Numbered from the stretch's first letter, positions 28,083-36,605 are shown. The stretch is DNA of 64,000 nucleotides from Halobacteriovoraceae bacterium (GCA_002713145.1 PAVS01000014.1:248001-312000); one strand, 5' to 3'. Translations and numbers: made by a program. Notes: generated from the letters alone by a model not told the origin.

Positions 28083-28977
28083 TTAAAATCCACTCCAAAA
28101 TGGCCATCCTGACATAAACGCCATTTTCTTTTTGTTTAAATATTCTTGATTGTTCGTGTTCTATGAGTTCAGTACTTATTTCAACATCTCGATTAAAAGG
28201 ACCGGGATGCATGATAATCCCGCTGGGTTTGAGATTCTTTATTCTTTGGGAGTTTAGTCCAAAGTCACGATTATAGTTATCGATGTTAAGTTCATAAAGA
28301 TTATGTCGCTCATGTTGCACTCTTAAAAACATGGCCACGTCTGAGTCAGGGAGAACATCGTCAATTTTTGCCAATCGGCAATGTTCTGGAATTTGTTTCG
28401 CAGAAGGCAGCAAATCCTCCGGACCACAGAGATTGATTTTGCAATTAAATTTTTCAAGAGCATCAATATTTGATTTGGCCACTCTTGAGCTTGCAATATC
28501 TCCACAGATAGTGATGGTGAGTCCATCTAATTTTTTAAACTCCTGCTCAATCGTATAAAGATCAAGTAGGGATTGACTGGGATGTTCATTTTTTCCCGCC
28601 CCAGCATTAATGATTGAGAAACGATGTTTATCTTTAAGGGTTTCAATATAAGAATCATCAGAATGTCTTATAATTCCGATATCAATACCAATAGCTTCAA
28701 AAAATTTTAAAGTATCATAAAGGGTTTCACCTTTGCGCATGGATGAGCTTTCCGCATCAAAATTTAAAACCGTGGCCCCCAGCCTTTTGGCAGCAACTTC
28801 AAAGGAAAATCTAGTTCTTGTCGAGTTTTCAAAGAATAAATTGGCCACGACTTTATCTTCCAAAAATTTTGGAATTCTAGCTTTTGTTTCAATGAGATGG
28901 GAAAAATAGGAAGCTCTCTCGAATAAAGAGAGAATTTGGTTAGCTGACAACGATTTAATACTGGTCAGATGTTTTAT
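28075..28977 (-). CDS. pyrB: Aspartate carbamoyltransferase catalytic subunit
   Basis: PyrB condenses carbamoyl phosphate and aspartate. The carbamoyl-phosphate motif FFENSTRTRFSFE and HPSQSLLDLY are present. The first ATG/GTG/TTG in frame is a TTG at 28950, which gives a clipped N-terminus. In-frame codons upstream read KHLTSIKSLS, a good match to the usual ATCase start (HLLSI-x-x-LS). An AAGGAG site lies 7 nt before an ATA codon at 28977-28975, and an in-frame TAA lies at 28998. I therefore place the start at ATA, giving about 300 residues. No pyrI is seen. Confidence 0.88.
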   Translation of the reverse strand: MKHLTSIKSLSANQILSLFERASYFSHLIETKARIPKFLEDKVVANLFFENSTRTRFSFEVAAKRLGATVLNFDAESSSMRKGETLYDTLKFFEAIGIDIGIIRHSDDSYIETLKDKHRFSIINAGAGKNEHPSQSLLDLYTIEQEFKKLDGLTITICGDIASSRVAKSNIDALEKFNCKINLCGPEDLLPSAKQIPEHCRLAKIDDVLPDSDVAMFLRVQHERHNLYELNIDNYNRDFGLNSQRIKNLKPSGIIMHPGPFNRDVEISTELIEHEQSRIFKQKENGVYVRMAILEWILNE

Positions 28978-28984
28978 TACCTTG

Positions 28985-28990
28985 CTCCTT
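28985..28990 (-). promoter_or_regulatory. Ribosome-binding site that decides the pyrB start
   Basis: AAGGAG on the minus strand is 7 nt before the proposed ATA start of pyrB. No ATG, GTG or TTG in the pyrB frame lies within its usual range. Confidence 0.6.
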
Positions 28991-29090
28991 GTTAGTTAAA
29001 AATGTCGATTTTTGAAAATAGAATGCCGCAGGTTTGAAAGGGTACAAGTGAATTGTGCTTTGCGGTGTGTTTTTCATATATATTCTATGA

Positions 29091-29119
29091 GTGTCAATCT
29101 GTAATAGATTCCTTAAAAT
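29091..29119 (+). promoter_or_regulatory. Possible uvrB promoter
   Basis: GTGTCA at 29091-29096 and TAAAAT at 29114-29119 are spaced 17 bp apart. Transcription would start about 30 nt before the uvrB TTG. No LexA-type operator was recognised nearby. Confidence 0.4.
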
Positions 29120-29155
29120 AGTGGGAATTGGCAAGCATAAATTTGGAATACTCAT

Positions 29156-31156
29156 TTGGAAAATACGTTTAATTTAGAATCAAAATTCAAACCTACTGGG
29201 GATCAGCCTCAAGCTATTGAAAAGCTGTATAAGGCATTTGCAAACAAAGAAAAGTTTCAAACTCTTCTCGGTGTCACAGGTTCAGGTAAAACTTTTACCA
29301 TGGCCAATCTTATACAAAAAATGGGAAAGAAAACCCTGATCCTTGCTCCTAATAAAACTCTGGCCGCTCAACTGTTTAGTGAGTTTAGAGATTTCTTTCC
29401 CCATAATGCTGTTGAGTATTTCGTTTCTTATTATGATTATTATCAGCCAGAAGCTTATGTTCCAGGCACAGATACTTATATAGAAAAAGATTCATCCATC
29501 AATGATGAAATAGATAAGCTCAGGCACTCCGCTACGCGAAGTTTACTCGAGCGCGATGATGTGATTGTGGTGGCAAGTGTTAGTTGTATTTATGGTATTG
29601 GGTCTCCTGAAGAATACTTAGGCATGAAAATCAAACTTTTTCTAGGAGACACTATAGAGAGAGATGATTTTCTAAAAAAACTAGTCTCCATTCAATACCA
29701 AAGAAATGATATCGATTTTTCTAGAGGAAAATTTCGAGTACGCGGGGACACTGTTGAAATTTTTCCTGCTTATGAAGACAGTAATGTCATACGAGTAGAA
29801 TTTTTTGACGATGAAATTGATGGCATCTTTATTGTGGATCCACTGCGCGGAAAAATTCTGGATAAGCTCAACAAGGTCACTATCTATCCTTCCAGTCATT
29901 ATGTTGTAGGTGATGACAGATTAAAAAAAGCGATTAAAACCATTCAAGTTGAGTTGCGAGAAAGACTCCAAGAGCTCCAAGGTGAGATGAAGTTAGTAGA
30001 ACATCAAAGGCTTGAGCAAAGAACTATGCTCGATCTTGAGATGTTGGAAGAGATGGGGTTTTGTTCAGGAATAGAAAATTACTCACGGCATTTAACAGGC
30101 ATGGCCCCTGGTGAACCACCTCCTACACTCATCGATTATTTTGGAGATGATTTTCTTATGATCATAGATGAATCTCATATCACTTGTTCGCAAGTGGGAG
30201 GGATGTATCGTGGAGATAGGGCCCGTAAAATGAATCTCGTTGAATACGGTTTTAGACTGCCAAGTGCCCTCGATAATAGGCCGCTTAAATTTAATGAGTT
30301 TGAAGCCAAGCAAGATCAAGTTCTATACGTATCCGCAACCCCTGCAGACTACGAAATGAAACAAACTCAAGGAGAGTTTGTCGAACAAATTATCAGACCC
30401 ACTGGTCTCCTTGATCCAGTTATAGAAGTAAAAGATGCTGGTAAACAAGTTGATGATCTTCTTATTGAAGCCAAGAAAACTATTAAGTCAGGTTTCAGAG
30501 TTCTCGTCACGACTCTTACTAAGAAGCTGGCCGAAGAATTAACGAGTTATTACAAAAGTGTGGGGCTTAAAGTTAAATATCTGCACTCAGATATAGACAC
30601 TCTAGAGCGAATGGAAATTCTTAAAGAATTAAGAGAAGGTGAGTTTGATATCTTAGTAGGGATTAACCTTTTGAGAGAGGGACTTGATTTACCTGAAGTT
30701 GCACTCGTAGCCATTTTGGATGCGGATAAAGAAGGCTTTTTGAGGTCTACCAGATCTCTTATTCAAACTATCGGCCGTGCGGCTAGGAATTCAGAGGGGA
30801 GGGTTATCCTCTATGCTTACAAAATAACGAAGAGTATGAAAATGGCTATAGAAACCACTCAAGATCGAAGAATTCGCCAGGCTGAATATAATGAGAAAAA
30901 TGGTATAATACCTACTACAGTGGCCAAGAATATTTCAGGTGGTGTGATTGAAGTTCTTCGAGGTAATAAGAAATCCAAGTCGAAACGCCAAAAAGAAGAC
31001 TCTTTTATAACTGATTTATCCCTTGAGCAATTGGATAAAAAAATCGCAGAACTCAAAGTGAAGATGAAAGAAGCTTCAAGAGAATTAGATTTTGAAGCAG
31101 CTGCTGGTTTTCGAGATGAAATTAAAGAGCTCACTGAATTAAGGATTATTTTATGA
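29156..31156 (+). CDS. uvrB: Excinuclease ABC subunit B
   Basis: UvrB is the damage-verifying helicase-like subunit of nucleotide excision repair. It has Walker [10 protein letters not shown] near residue 40, a beta-hairpin region near 95 ([20 protein letters not shown]), [10 protein letters not shown] near 392, and the UvrC-binding UVR motif near 630-660. The 666 residues are a normal length. The start is a TTG with a weak GGA site 8 nt upstream; the family N-terminus ([10 protein letters not shown]) is complete from here. The next gene overlaps its stop (ATGA). Confidence 0.96.
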   Translation: MENTFNLESKFKPTGDQPQAIEKLYKAFANKEKFQTLLGVTGSGKTFTMANLIQKMGKKTLILAPNKTLAAQLFSEFRDFFPHNAVEYFVSYYDYYQPEAYVPGTDTYIEKDSSINDEIDKLRHSATRSLLERDDVIVVASVSCIYGIGSPEEYLGMKIKLFLGDTIERDDFLKKLVSIQYQRNDIDFSRGKFRVRGDTVEIFPAYEDSNVIRVEFFDDEIDGIFIVDPLRGKILDKLNKVTIYPSSHYVVGDDRLKKAIKTIQVELRERLQELQGEMKLVEHQRLEQRTMLDLEMLEEMGFCSGIENYSRHLTGMAPGEPPPTLIDYFGDDFLMIIDESHITCSQVGGMYRGDRARKMNLVEYGFRLPSALDNRPLKFNEFEAKQDQVLYVSATPADYEMKQTQGEFVEQIIRPTGLLDPVIEVKDAGKQVDDLLIEAKKTIKSGFRVLVTTLTKKLAEELTSYYKSVGLKVKYLHSDIDTLERMEILKELREGEFDILVGINLLREGLDLPEVALVAILDADKEGFLRSTRSLIQTIGRAARNSEGRVILYAYKITKSMKMAIETTQDRRIRQAEYNEKNGIIPTTVAKNISGGVIEVLRGNKKSKSKRQKEDSFITDLSLEQLDKKIAELKVKMKEASRELDFEAAAGFRDEIKELTELRIIL

Positions 31157-31506
31157 GAACTTCGATCGTATTTATGCTTTTATTTTCAGTATCTGTTTTT
31201 GCAGAATATAAAGACTCTTTTATTGTAGAAGTTTCAGATAGAAAGATAAAAGTTACCTCCCCATTAAAAAAAGTCTCTTTTGTGAGTATAATAGTTAAAA
31301 ATGAGACATTTGATAAAATTATCTCTGAAATACGTTCAGAAGATAAAGTTCTCAAACGTTTTGTCTTGAAACCTGAAGGACAGGAGGTCGTTCAAATCGA
31401 TTACTCAAAAGTAAAAAAGCTCTTTTATGTACCGGTGGCACCGCCTTTTGAAGCCGTTGAATTGAGATTTGAACAAAAGCCCTATGAAGTTCCTGAGAAG
31501 AAGTAA
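31153..31506 (+). CDS. Small secreted protein of unknown function
   Basis: A 117-residue protein with a signal peptide (residues 1-16, SVSVFAEYK cleavage region) and a short beta-rich mature domain with no cysteines. The family is not recognised. Its ATG overlaps the uvrB stop and its end overlaps the metallophosphoesterase start, so it belongs to the same transcript. It is probably periplasmic. Confidence 0.6.
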   Translation: MRTSIVFMLLFSVSVFAEYKDSFIVEVSDRKIKVTSPLKKVSFVSIIVKNETFDKIISEIRSEDKVLKRFVLKPEGQEVVQIDYSKVKKLFYVPVAPPFEAVELRFEQKPYEVPEKK

Positions 31507-32635
31507 AAAAGCCAAAAAAGTTGTTCTGGTCATTAGTGACCTGCATTTGAGTGCAGGGCACGAGATTAGTGGACGCAAAAATCATCTTGAAGATTTTCAT
31601 TCAGATAAAGAATTAGTTGATTTCTTTCATTTTTACTCTACCGGAGAGTACGCCTCAAAACCAGTTGAGTTGATCATCAACGGGGACTTTGTCGACCTTT
31701 TGGCCGTCCCCCATGTCCCTTTCTTTGATGATGAGTACTGGAGTGAGAAAGCGGCTCTTTATAAGCTTGACCTGATCCTCAAGGCTCATCCAGAAGTGTT
31801 TGATGCTCTTTCTGACTTTTTAGCCGCTAAAAATAAAAATGTTGTTTATATTATTGGTAATCATGATGCAGAACTTTTATTTGATTCACTCAAAGAGCGT
31901 TTTATTGCAAGATTTCCAGAGACGGTGCAAGAAAAAATAAAAATTTCTAATGAGTTGTCCCTCTATACTCCTACCACTGGAGTTTATATCCAACATGGAC
32001 ATGAGTATGAATCTTTGCACAATTTCGATGAGAAAAGCTCAATTGTTGAATCAAATACGGGCATAAAATACTTTATTCCTCCTTGGGGCTCTTATTATGT
32101 GACCCACGTTATTAATAAGTACAAACAAGAAAGAGACCATGTTAATGCTGTCAGACCTGTGACAACTTTTGTTAAACATGGGCTTATTTTTGATACATTT
32201 TTTATACTCAGGTTTATAATCGCGAATGCCTATTTCTACTTCATGATACGTTTTATGCGCATTTATCGCCTTAAATTAAGTTGGAGTCGCATCCTAGAAG
32301 AGGTGATAAGTGAGTTAACCCTTTTTCAAGATTATGAAGAGCTCACTCGGAATTTTTTCTTTGAAAAGCCAGATGCAAAAGTCCTGATTGTAGGGCACAC
32401 CCATGAGCCCATCTTTAGAGAATACAGTGATGGAACTAAATTTTTAAATACAGGGACATGGACCAGAATGGTCAACTTAGATCTTTCTCATGATCAAAAT
32501 AATACTCCGCTTACATATGCTAAAATCCAGATTTTTGAAGACGACTATGCTCCGGAAGAATTTTCTGATTCGGTTCAAGTTGATTTAAATAAATGGGTTC
32601 CCAAGTCTGATCTTCCTTATGAAGAATACCGATAA
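31484..32635 (+). CDS. Calcineurin-type metallophosphoesterase (LpxH-like fold)
   Basis: About 383 residues carrying the full metal-binding set: ISDLHLSAGH near residue 19, INGDFVDLLA near 68, IGNHDAELL near 128, and GHTHEPIF near 305. LpxH (UDP-diacylglucosamine hydrolase) has this fold and similar motifs but is about 240 residues. This protein has an extra middle segment with a hydrophobic stretch (about 245-265) that may touch the membrane. The ATG at 31484 is preferred to the TTG at 31469. The substrate is not assigned. Confidence 0.8.
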   Translation: MKFLRRSKKAKKVVLVISDLHLSAGHEISGRKNHLEDFHSDKELVDFFHFYSTGEYASKPVELIINGDFVDLLAVPHVPFFDDEYWSEKAALYKLDLILKAHPEVFDALSDFLAAKNKNVVYIIGNHDAELLFDSLKERFIARFPETVQEKIKISNELSLYTPTTGVYIQHGHEYESLHNFDEKSSIVESNTGIKYFIPPWGSYYVTHVINKYKQERDHVNAVRPVTTFVKHGLIFDTFFILRFIIANAYFYFMIRFMRIYRLKLSWSRILEEVISELTLFQDYEELTRNFFFEKPDAKVLIVGHTHEPIFREYSDGTKFLNTGTWTRMVNLDLSHDQNNTPLTYAKIQIFEDDYAPEEFSDSVQVDLNKWVPKSDLPYEEYR

Positions 32636-32718
32636 ATAAAGCTCTCTTAACATTTTTAGCATTTTCACTGGGATGAGAATGCTTGTAAAAAAAAGTGGAA
32701 AAAATTACCGATTTTTCA

Positions 32719-32745
32719 TTAAGAATTTTTCATGAGGGTCGATAA
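32719..32745 (+). promoter_or_regulatory. Sigma-28-like promoter of flagellin gene 1
   Basis: TTAA at 32719-32722, 15 bp, then GTCGATAA at 32738-32745. This is 3/4 and 7/8 to the sigma-28 (FliA) consensus TAAA-N15-GCCGATAA. It lies 126 bp before the flagellin ATG. Confidence 0.7.
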
Positions 32746-32753
32746 ATATCTTA

Positions 32754-32830
32754 CCTGCTTCATCGCAGGATCATAATTAACCAAGACCATAGCAGAATGC
32801 TAGACTTGTCTCAAAAGGTATTGAGATAAG
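32754..32830 (+). promoter_or_regulatory. Structured leader of flagellin gene 1
   Basis: Three hairpins lie in the predicted 5' UTR: CCTGC/GCAGG (32754-32769), TAGCA/TGCTA (32790-32802), and a 10-bp stem CTTGTCTCAA/TTGAGATAAG with one G-U pair (32805-32830). The first sits close to the predicted 5' end, where such stems commonly slow mRNA decay. Confidence 0.5.
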
Positions 32831-32870
32831 TGTATCGGGATGATTCAAACTTTCCAAGGAGGAATATAAT

Positions 32871-33704
32871 ATGGGTTTCCGTATTAATACCAACGTATCA
32901 TCAATCGCCGCTCAAAGATCTCTTTCAAAAGTCGGAAAAGCAAGTGAAAGCACTTTAGCAAAAATGTCTTCAGGTACTAGAATTACTAAATCTGCTGACG
33001 ATGCCGCTGGATTGGCCATTAGTGAAAAACTCAAAGGTCAAATTCGTTCAACGAACCAAGCAAATCGAAACGCAAATGACGGTATCTCAATGGTACAAAC
33101 AGCTGAAGGTGGACTAAACGAAATCTCTAATATGCTGACAAGGCTAAGAGAGCTCTCCATTCAATCTGCTTCGGATACAGTAGGGGATACTGAAAGAAGC
33201 TTTACAGATATGGAATATCAACAACTCAAATCAGAAATTCAGCGTATCTCTGAGGTTACTGAATTTAATGGTAAAAAACTTCTCAATGGAGAAGGTGGTC
33301 AAGTTGATTTTCAAATTGGTGTGAATAATAATGACTTTCAAGATCGTATATCTTATGACACAGGTAAAGCAAATGCTGGAGTTGATGCCTTAGGTATCTC
33401 TGATATATCTGTTGGCTCTAAAGCTGGAGCACAAGAAGCTCTCGCTATGATTGATAAAGCTTCAGAGCAAATTTCTGGTCAAAGAGCGAACTTAGGGGCG
33501 ATACAAAATAGATTAATCTCTACGAGTAGCAACCTAGAAGTCACAAGTGAGAACTTATCTGCAGCGAACTCTCGTATTAGAGATGTCGACTATGCTAAAG
33601 TATCCGCTGAGAATGCCAAGAATAATATTCTTAATCAAGCTGGTACTGCAGTACTCTCTCAAGCGAATGCACAAGGACAAAACGCACTTAGGCTTATTGG
33701 CTAA
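32871..33704 (+). CDS. fliC: Flagellin (copy 1)
   Basis: A 277-residue filament subunit. The D0/D1 N-terminus (MGFRINTNVSSIAAQRSL) and C-terminus (AANSRIRDVDYAKVSAENAK) are intact, and the variable D2/D3 region is minimal, so this is a short flagellin. AAGGAGG precedes the ATG. It has its own sigma-28-like promoter, a structured leader and a strong terminator, making it a single-gene unit. Its terminal domains are nearly identical to the two neighbouring copies, while the central 160-200 region differs. Confidence 0.96.
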   Translation: MGFRINTNVSSIAAQRSLSKVGKASESTLAKMSSGTRITKSADDAAGLAISEKLKGQIRSTNQANRNANDGISMVQTAEGGLNEISNMLTRLRELSIQSASDTVGDTERSFTDMEYQQLKSEIQRISEVTEFNGKKLLNGEGGQVDFQIGVNNNDFQDRISYDTGKANAGVDALGISDISVGSKAGAQEALAMIDKASEQISGQRANLGAIQNRLISTSSNLEVTSENLSAANSRIRDVDYAKVSAENAKNNILNQAGTAVLSQANAQGQNALRLIG

Positions 33705-33720
33705 CACATAAATACCCTCT

Positions 33721-33750
33721 GCCCCCTCATTCTTGAGGGGGCATTTTTTT
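33721..33750 (+). terminator. Rho-independent terminator after flagellin 1
   Basis: A 9-bp perfect stem GCCCCCTCA/TGAGGGGGC with a TTCT loop, followed by A and seven T residues. Confidence 0.93.
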
Positions 33751-33778
33751 CCCCCTTCAAATAATAATATCTTTTTCC

Positions 33779-33805
33779 AAAACTTTTTTTCCCATTGCTC
33801 GAAGA
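33779..33805 (+). promoter_or_regulatory. Sigma-28-like promoter of flagellin gene 2
   Basis: AAAA at 33779-33782, 15 bp, then CTCGAAGA at 33798-33805. The match to the FliA consensus is weak on its own, but the spacing and TCGAAGA core are the same as in the flagellin 3 promoter. It lies 149 bp before the ATG. Confidence 0.5.
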
Positions 33806-33924
33806 GGTTAGTACTTCATCTCACAGGGATTGTGAGTGAGGGAATCATAATAACTAACCGGGCAAAGGTAATCGGGCAGGAAGCTCATCAACTCCGTGGA
33901 TGGAGTGAGTGTCAAGAAAGACAC
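33806..33924 (+). promoter_or_regulatory. Structured leader of flagellin gene 2
   Basis: A nested hairpin begins at the predicted transcript start: outer stem GGTTAGT/ACTAACC (33806-33812 with 33853-33859) around CTCACA/TGTGAG (33820-33836). A further stem GTGTC/GACAC lies at 33909-33924 just before the AAGGAG ribosome site. Confidence 0.5.
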
Positions 33925-33953
33925 ATTGTTTAGTCCACTTCAAGGAGTAAGAA

Positions 33954-34787
33954 ATGGGTTTTAGAATCAACACTAACGTAAGTTCTATTGCTGCTCAAAG
34001 ATCATTATCACAAGTTAACCGTAGTCAAACGGACACACTTTCTAAAATGTCATCTGGGAGTAGAATTTCTAAGGCAGCTGATGATGCAGCTGGATTAGCA
34101 ATCAGTGAAAAGTTAAAAGCACAAATTCGTTCAAGTGCACAAGCTGAAAGAAACGCAAATGATGGTGTTTCAATGGTACAAACAGCAGAGGGTGGTTTAA
34201 ACGAGATCTCAAACATGTTGACACGTCTAAGAGAACTCTCTATCCAAGCAGCTTCTGATACTGTAGGTGATACTGAAAGAGGCTTCACCAACATGGAGTA
34301 TCAACAGCTTAAATCAGAAATTCAAAGAATTTCTGAAGTAACAGAGTTCAACGGAAGAAAACTTCTTAATGGAACAGGAGAAGTTATTGATTTCCAAATT
34401 GGAACAAATAACGATTCATTCCAAGATAGAATTTCATTTGATGCAAAAATGACTGATTCTTCATTGGGCAGTTTAAATATTGGTGAAATTGATGTTGTAA
34501 GTAAAGAAAATGCACAGAATTCACTCAGTAATATTGATAAAGCAATTGAAACTATTTCCGGACAAAGAGCGGCTCTAGGTGCCATTCAAAACAGACTTGT
34601 TTCAACAACAAATAACTTGCAGATAACTCAAGAGAATTTATCTGCTGCAAACTCTCGAATCAGAGACGTAGATTATGCTCAAATCTCTGCTGAGAATGCT
34701 AAAAATAATATTCTTAATCAAGCTGGTACTGCGGTATTAGCACAAGCAAATGCAAATGGGCAAGGTGCCTTAAGATTACTAGGTTAG
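33954..34787 (+). CDS. fliC: Flagellin (copy 2)
   Basis: A 277-residue flagellin with complete D0/D1 ends (GFRINTNVSSIAAQRSL and AANSRIRDVDYAQISAENAK). It differs from copy 1 mainly in residues about 15-25 and 140-200. AAGGAG precedes the ATG. It is followed by a GCAA-tetraloop hairpin and a long inverted repeat rather than a standard T-tract terminator. Confidence 0.95.
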   Translation: MGFRINTNVSSIAAQRSLSQVNRSQTDTLSKMSSGSRISKAADDAAGLAISEKLKAQIRSSAQAERNANDGVSMVQTAEGGLNEISNMLTRLRELSIQAASDTVGDTERGFTNMEYQQLKSEIQRISEVTEFNGRKLLNGTGEVIDFQIGTNNDSFQDRISFDAKMTDSSLGSLNIGEIDVVSKENAQNSLSNIDKAIETISGQRAALGAIQNRLVSTTNNLQITQENLSAANSRIRDVDYAQISAENAKNNILNQAGTAVLAQANANGQGALRLLG

Positions 34788-34798
34788 TTATGATTCTA

Positions 34799-34822
34799 GG
34801 TCTCTCTCGCAAGGGAGAGGCC
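34799..34822 (+). terminator. GCAA-tetraloop hairpin after flagellin 2
   Basis: GGTCTCTCTC pairs with GGGAGAGGCC (10 bp, two G-U pairs) across a GCAA tetraloop. No T tract follows, so it may protect the 3' end or act as a weak terminator. Confidence 0.45.
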
Positions 34823-34838
34823 TTACATAAAACCAGTA

Positions 34839-34947
34839 TAGGCTTGTAACCTGACTGTTGAAGAGACGAAGTTTTTTGATAAGAATTTGTCAAAGCTAAC
34901 TTTAACCTGCAATACGTTTCGTTGTAAAACAGTTAGGCTACAAGCTA
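34839..34947 (+). ncRNA. Long imperfect inverted repeat, possible structured RNA
   Basis: A 21-nt arm at 34839-34859 is complementary to 34928-34947, with one bulge, one mismatch and one G-U pair. The 68-nt interior has smaller stems (TTTGA/TCAAA near 34876-34896). No open reading frame covers it and it lies between flagellin 2 and an independently promoted gene. It could be a 3' UTR structure, a processed small RNA or an unusual terminator. Confidence 0.35.
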
Positions 34948-35011
34948 CTTATAACAATTTCCTAATATACAACTAATCATATATACAATTTTTTTTAATT
35001 AGATCTCTTGC

Positions 35012-35017
35012 TATAAT
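35012..35017 (+). promoter_or_regulatory. Extended -10 promoter of the 35034 gene
   Basis: TGCTATAAT is a perfect extended -10 with no clear -35. Transcription would start near 35024, immediately at the AGGAGG ribosome site, leaving about 10 nt of leader. Confidence 0.6.
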
Positions 35018-35033
35018 AGATGTAGGAGGTTTA

Positions 35034-35402
35034 ATGTTTAAAAATTTATTCACTTTGCTCACACTACTATTTACATGTTCTTTGAGTGCCCAAGTTTTTT
35101 ATGACATGAACGACGGCAATCATATCGTTGTAGAAGGGTATGTAGATAATTTAAAGAGCTATTCTTTTCTATTGGTGACCAAGTCTGGTGAATCCGCCAT
35201 AAGAGTTGAAGTTGATGACGATGAAAATCGCGCGAATACTGATGCTCTCAGAGAGGGCGATCCAGTTATGGTTATCGGTAAGGTCGATCAAGACCAATTT
35301 GAAAAAGCAAAAATTGAAGCTTCAAAAGTATACATCAAAAGAATTGAAAAATTTATTTATGCCGATTCTTTCGATGAAGAAGATCAAACATTTGCTTTAT
35401 AG
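35034..35402 (+). CDS. Small secreted OB-fold-like protein
   Basis: A 122-residue protein with a signal peptide (residues 1-19, ending SLSAQ). The mature part reads like a five-strand OB-type barrel (VVEGYVDNLKSYSFLLVTK, then GDPVMVIGKVD), as in small periplasmic OB-fold (BOF-type) proteins, and is acidic. The function is unknown. It sits between flagellins 2 and 3 but has its own sigma-70-type -10 box and a terminator, so a flagellar role is not implied. Confidence 0.6.
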   Translation: MFKNLFTLLTLLFTCSLSAQVFYDMNDGNHIVVEGYVDNLKSYSFLLVTKSGESAIRVEVDDDENRANTDALREGDPVMVIGKVDQDQFEKAKIEASKVYIKRIEKFIYADSFDEEDQTFAL

Positions 35403-35407
35403 TGGGT

Positions 35408-35435
35408 GGCCAGTGCAACGCTGGCCTCTTGTTTT
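35408..35435 (+). terminator. Terminator after the 35034 gene
   Basis: A GGCCAG/CTGGCC stem (35408-35413 with 35421-35426) is followed by a T-rich TCTTGTTTT tract. Confidence 0.65.
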
Positions 35436-35543
35436 GTAAAAAAACCGGAAATTTATCCTCCCTCTCTAATCTACTAATCTATTGAAAATACATGCTAAAA
35501 GCGATAAAGATGGATTTTTTTTCCTAAAAATCCTTTTTATTTA

Positions 35544-35570
35544 TAAAGAAATATTTTAGAGCGTCGAAGA
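35544..35570 (+). promoter_or_regulatory. Sigma-28-like promoter of flagellin gene 3
   Basis: TAAA at 35544-35547 is a perfect FliA -35. It is followed by 15 bp and GTCGAAGA at 35563-35570 (5/8 to GCCGATAA). It lies 133 bp before the ATG. The same spacing and TCGA core occur at the other two flagellins. Confidence 0.62.
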
Positions 35571-35571
35571 G

Positions 35572-35635
35572 TAAGTGAAAGGTCTAAAGTAATTAGACAC
35601 TTATTTTATAAACCATCGCTTAGGACATCATGTCC
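35572..35635 (+). promoter_or_regulatory. Structured leader of flagellin gene 3
   Basis: A nested hairpin at the predicted 5' end joins TAAGT (35572-35576) with ACTTA (35599-35603) around GTCTAA/TTAGAC (35582-35598). A second stem GGACA/TGTCC follows at 35623-35635. Confidence 0.5.
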
Positions 35636-35702
35636 ATCTAGGCCAGAGGATACGGGCTAGAAGTTCAAGGAATGAGAGAACGATTTGTGACAAGGAGGTA
35701 AT

Positions 35703-36536
35703 ATGGGTTTCCGTATTAATACCAACATTTCATCTCTATCTGCTCAAAGATCATTATCTAGGAATAGTAGAGATTCAGAGAACACTTTAGCTAAAATGTC
35801 TTCAGGTTCTCGTATTACAAAATCAGCTGATGATGCAGCTGGATTGGCCATTAGTGAAAAAATGAAAGGTCAAATTCGATCAACAGATCAGGCCAACAGA
35901 AACGCGAACGACGGTATTTCTCTCGTTCAAGTTGCTGAAGGTGGACTTGATGAAATCTCAAACATCATTACAAGATTAAGAGAGCTTTCTATTCAAGCTG
36001 CTTCTGATACTGTCGGAGACACTGAAAGAGGCTTTACCAACATGGAGTACCAGAACTTAAAACAAGAAGTCGAAAGAATTGCCAATGTAACTGAGTTCAA
36101 TGGTATCAAACTTCTCAATGGTGAAGGAGACAAGTTAGATTTTCAAATTGGAACAAAGAATGATGATTTCCAAGATAGAATTTCTTATGATGTTTCAGAA
36201 AAAAATGCCAAGCTTTCTTCTTTAGGAATTGAAGACTTAACAGTGACGACTAAAGAAGATGCTCAGAATGCGCTTGAAAAATTAGATAAAGCAGGTGAGC
36301 TTGTCTCTGGGCAAAGAGCAAGTTTAGGGGCGGTTCAAAACCGATTAATTTCTACCAGTAATAATTTACAAATTACGAAAGAAAACCTCTCAGCTGCTAA
36401 TTCTAGAATTAGAGATGTAGATTACGCTAAAGTATCTGCAGATAATGCTAGAAACCAAATCCTTAATTCAGCAGGAACTGCAGTTTTAGCTCAAGCTAAT
36501 GCTCAAGGTCAAAATGCATTAAGATTAGTTGGATAA
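35703..36536 (+). CDS. fliC: Flagellin (copy 3)
   Basis: A 277-residue flagellin, complete at both ends (GFRINTNISSLSAQRSL and AANSRIRDVDYAKVSADNAR). It is the most divergent of the three (ISLVQVAEGGLDEISNIIT where the others have MVQTAEGGLNEISNML). AAGGAGGTAAT precedes the ATG. It has its own promoter and a strong terminator. Predatory relatives build one filament from several flagellins, so these three may occupy different filament zones. Confidence 0.95.
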   Translation: MGFRINTNISSLSAQRSLSRNSRDSENTLAKMSSGSRITKSADDAAGLAISEKMKGQIRSTDQANRNANDGISLVQVAEGGLDEISNIITRLRELSIQAASDTVGDTERGFTNMEYQNLKQEVERIANVTEFNGIKLLNGEGDKLDFQIGTKNDDFQDRISYDVSEKNAKLSSLGIEDLTVTTKEDAQNALEKLDKAGELVSGQRASLGAVQNRLISTSNNLQITKENLSAANSRIRDVDYAKVSADNARNQILNSAGTAVLAQANAQGQNALRLVG

Positions 36537-36564
36537 TTTAACAATAAATTTAAAAAAGAACAGC

Positions 36565-36591
36565 ATCCCCCTGAATAGGGGGATTTTTTTT
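36565..36591 (+). terminator. Rho-independent terminator after flagellin 3
   Basis: A perfect 8-bp stem ATCCCCCT/AGGGGGAT with a GAAT loop, followed by eight T residues. Confidence 0.94.
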
Positions 36592-36599
36592 GGTATAAT
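36592..36599 (+). promoter_or_regulatory. Near-perfect -10 for a leaderless Nudix-MBL transcript
   Basis: GGTATAAT follows directly on the terminator T tract; with the preceding T it reads TGGTATAAT, an extended -10. Transcription would begin at about 36606, which is the A of the ATG. No Shine-Dalgarno sequence is present. Confidence 0.55.
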
Positions 36600-36605
36600 T
36601 TTCAC

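Noticed and set aside
28955..29155. Short leftward frame in the pyrB-uvrB gap
   Set aside because: It overlaps the proposed pyrB N-terminus and the uvrB promoter, and the sequence resembles no protein.
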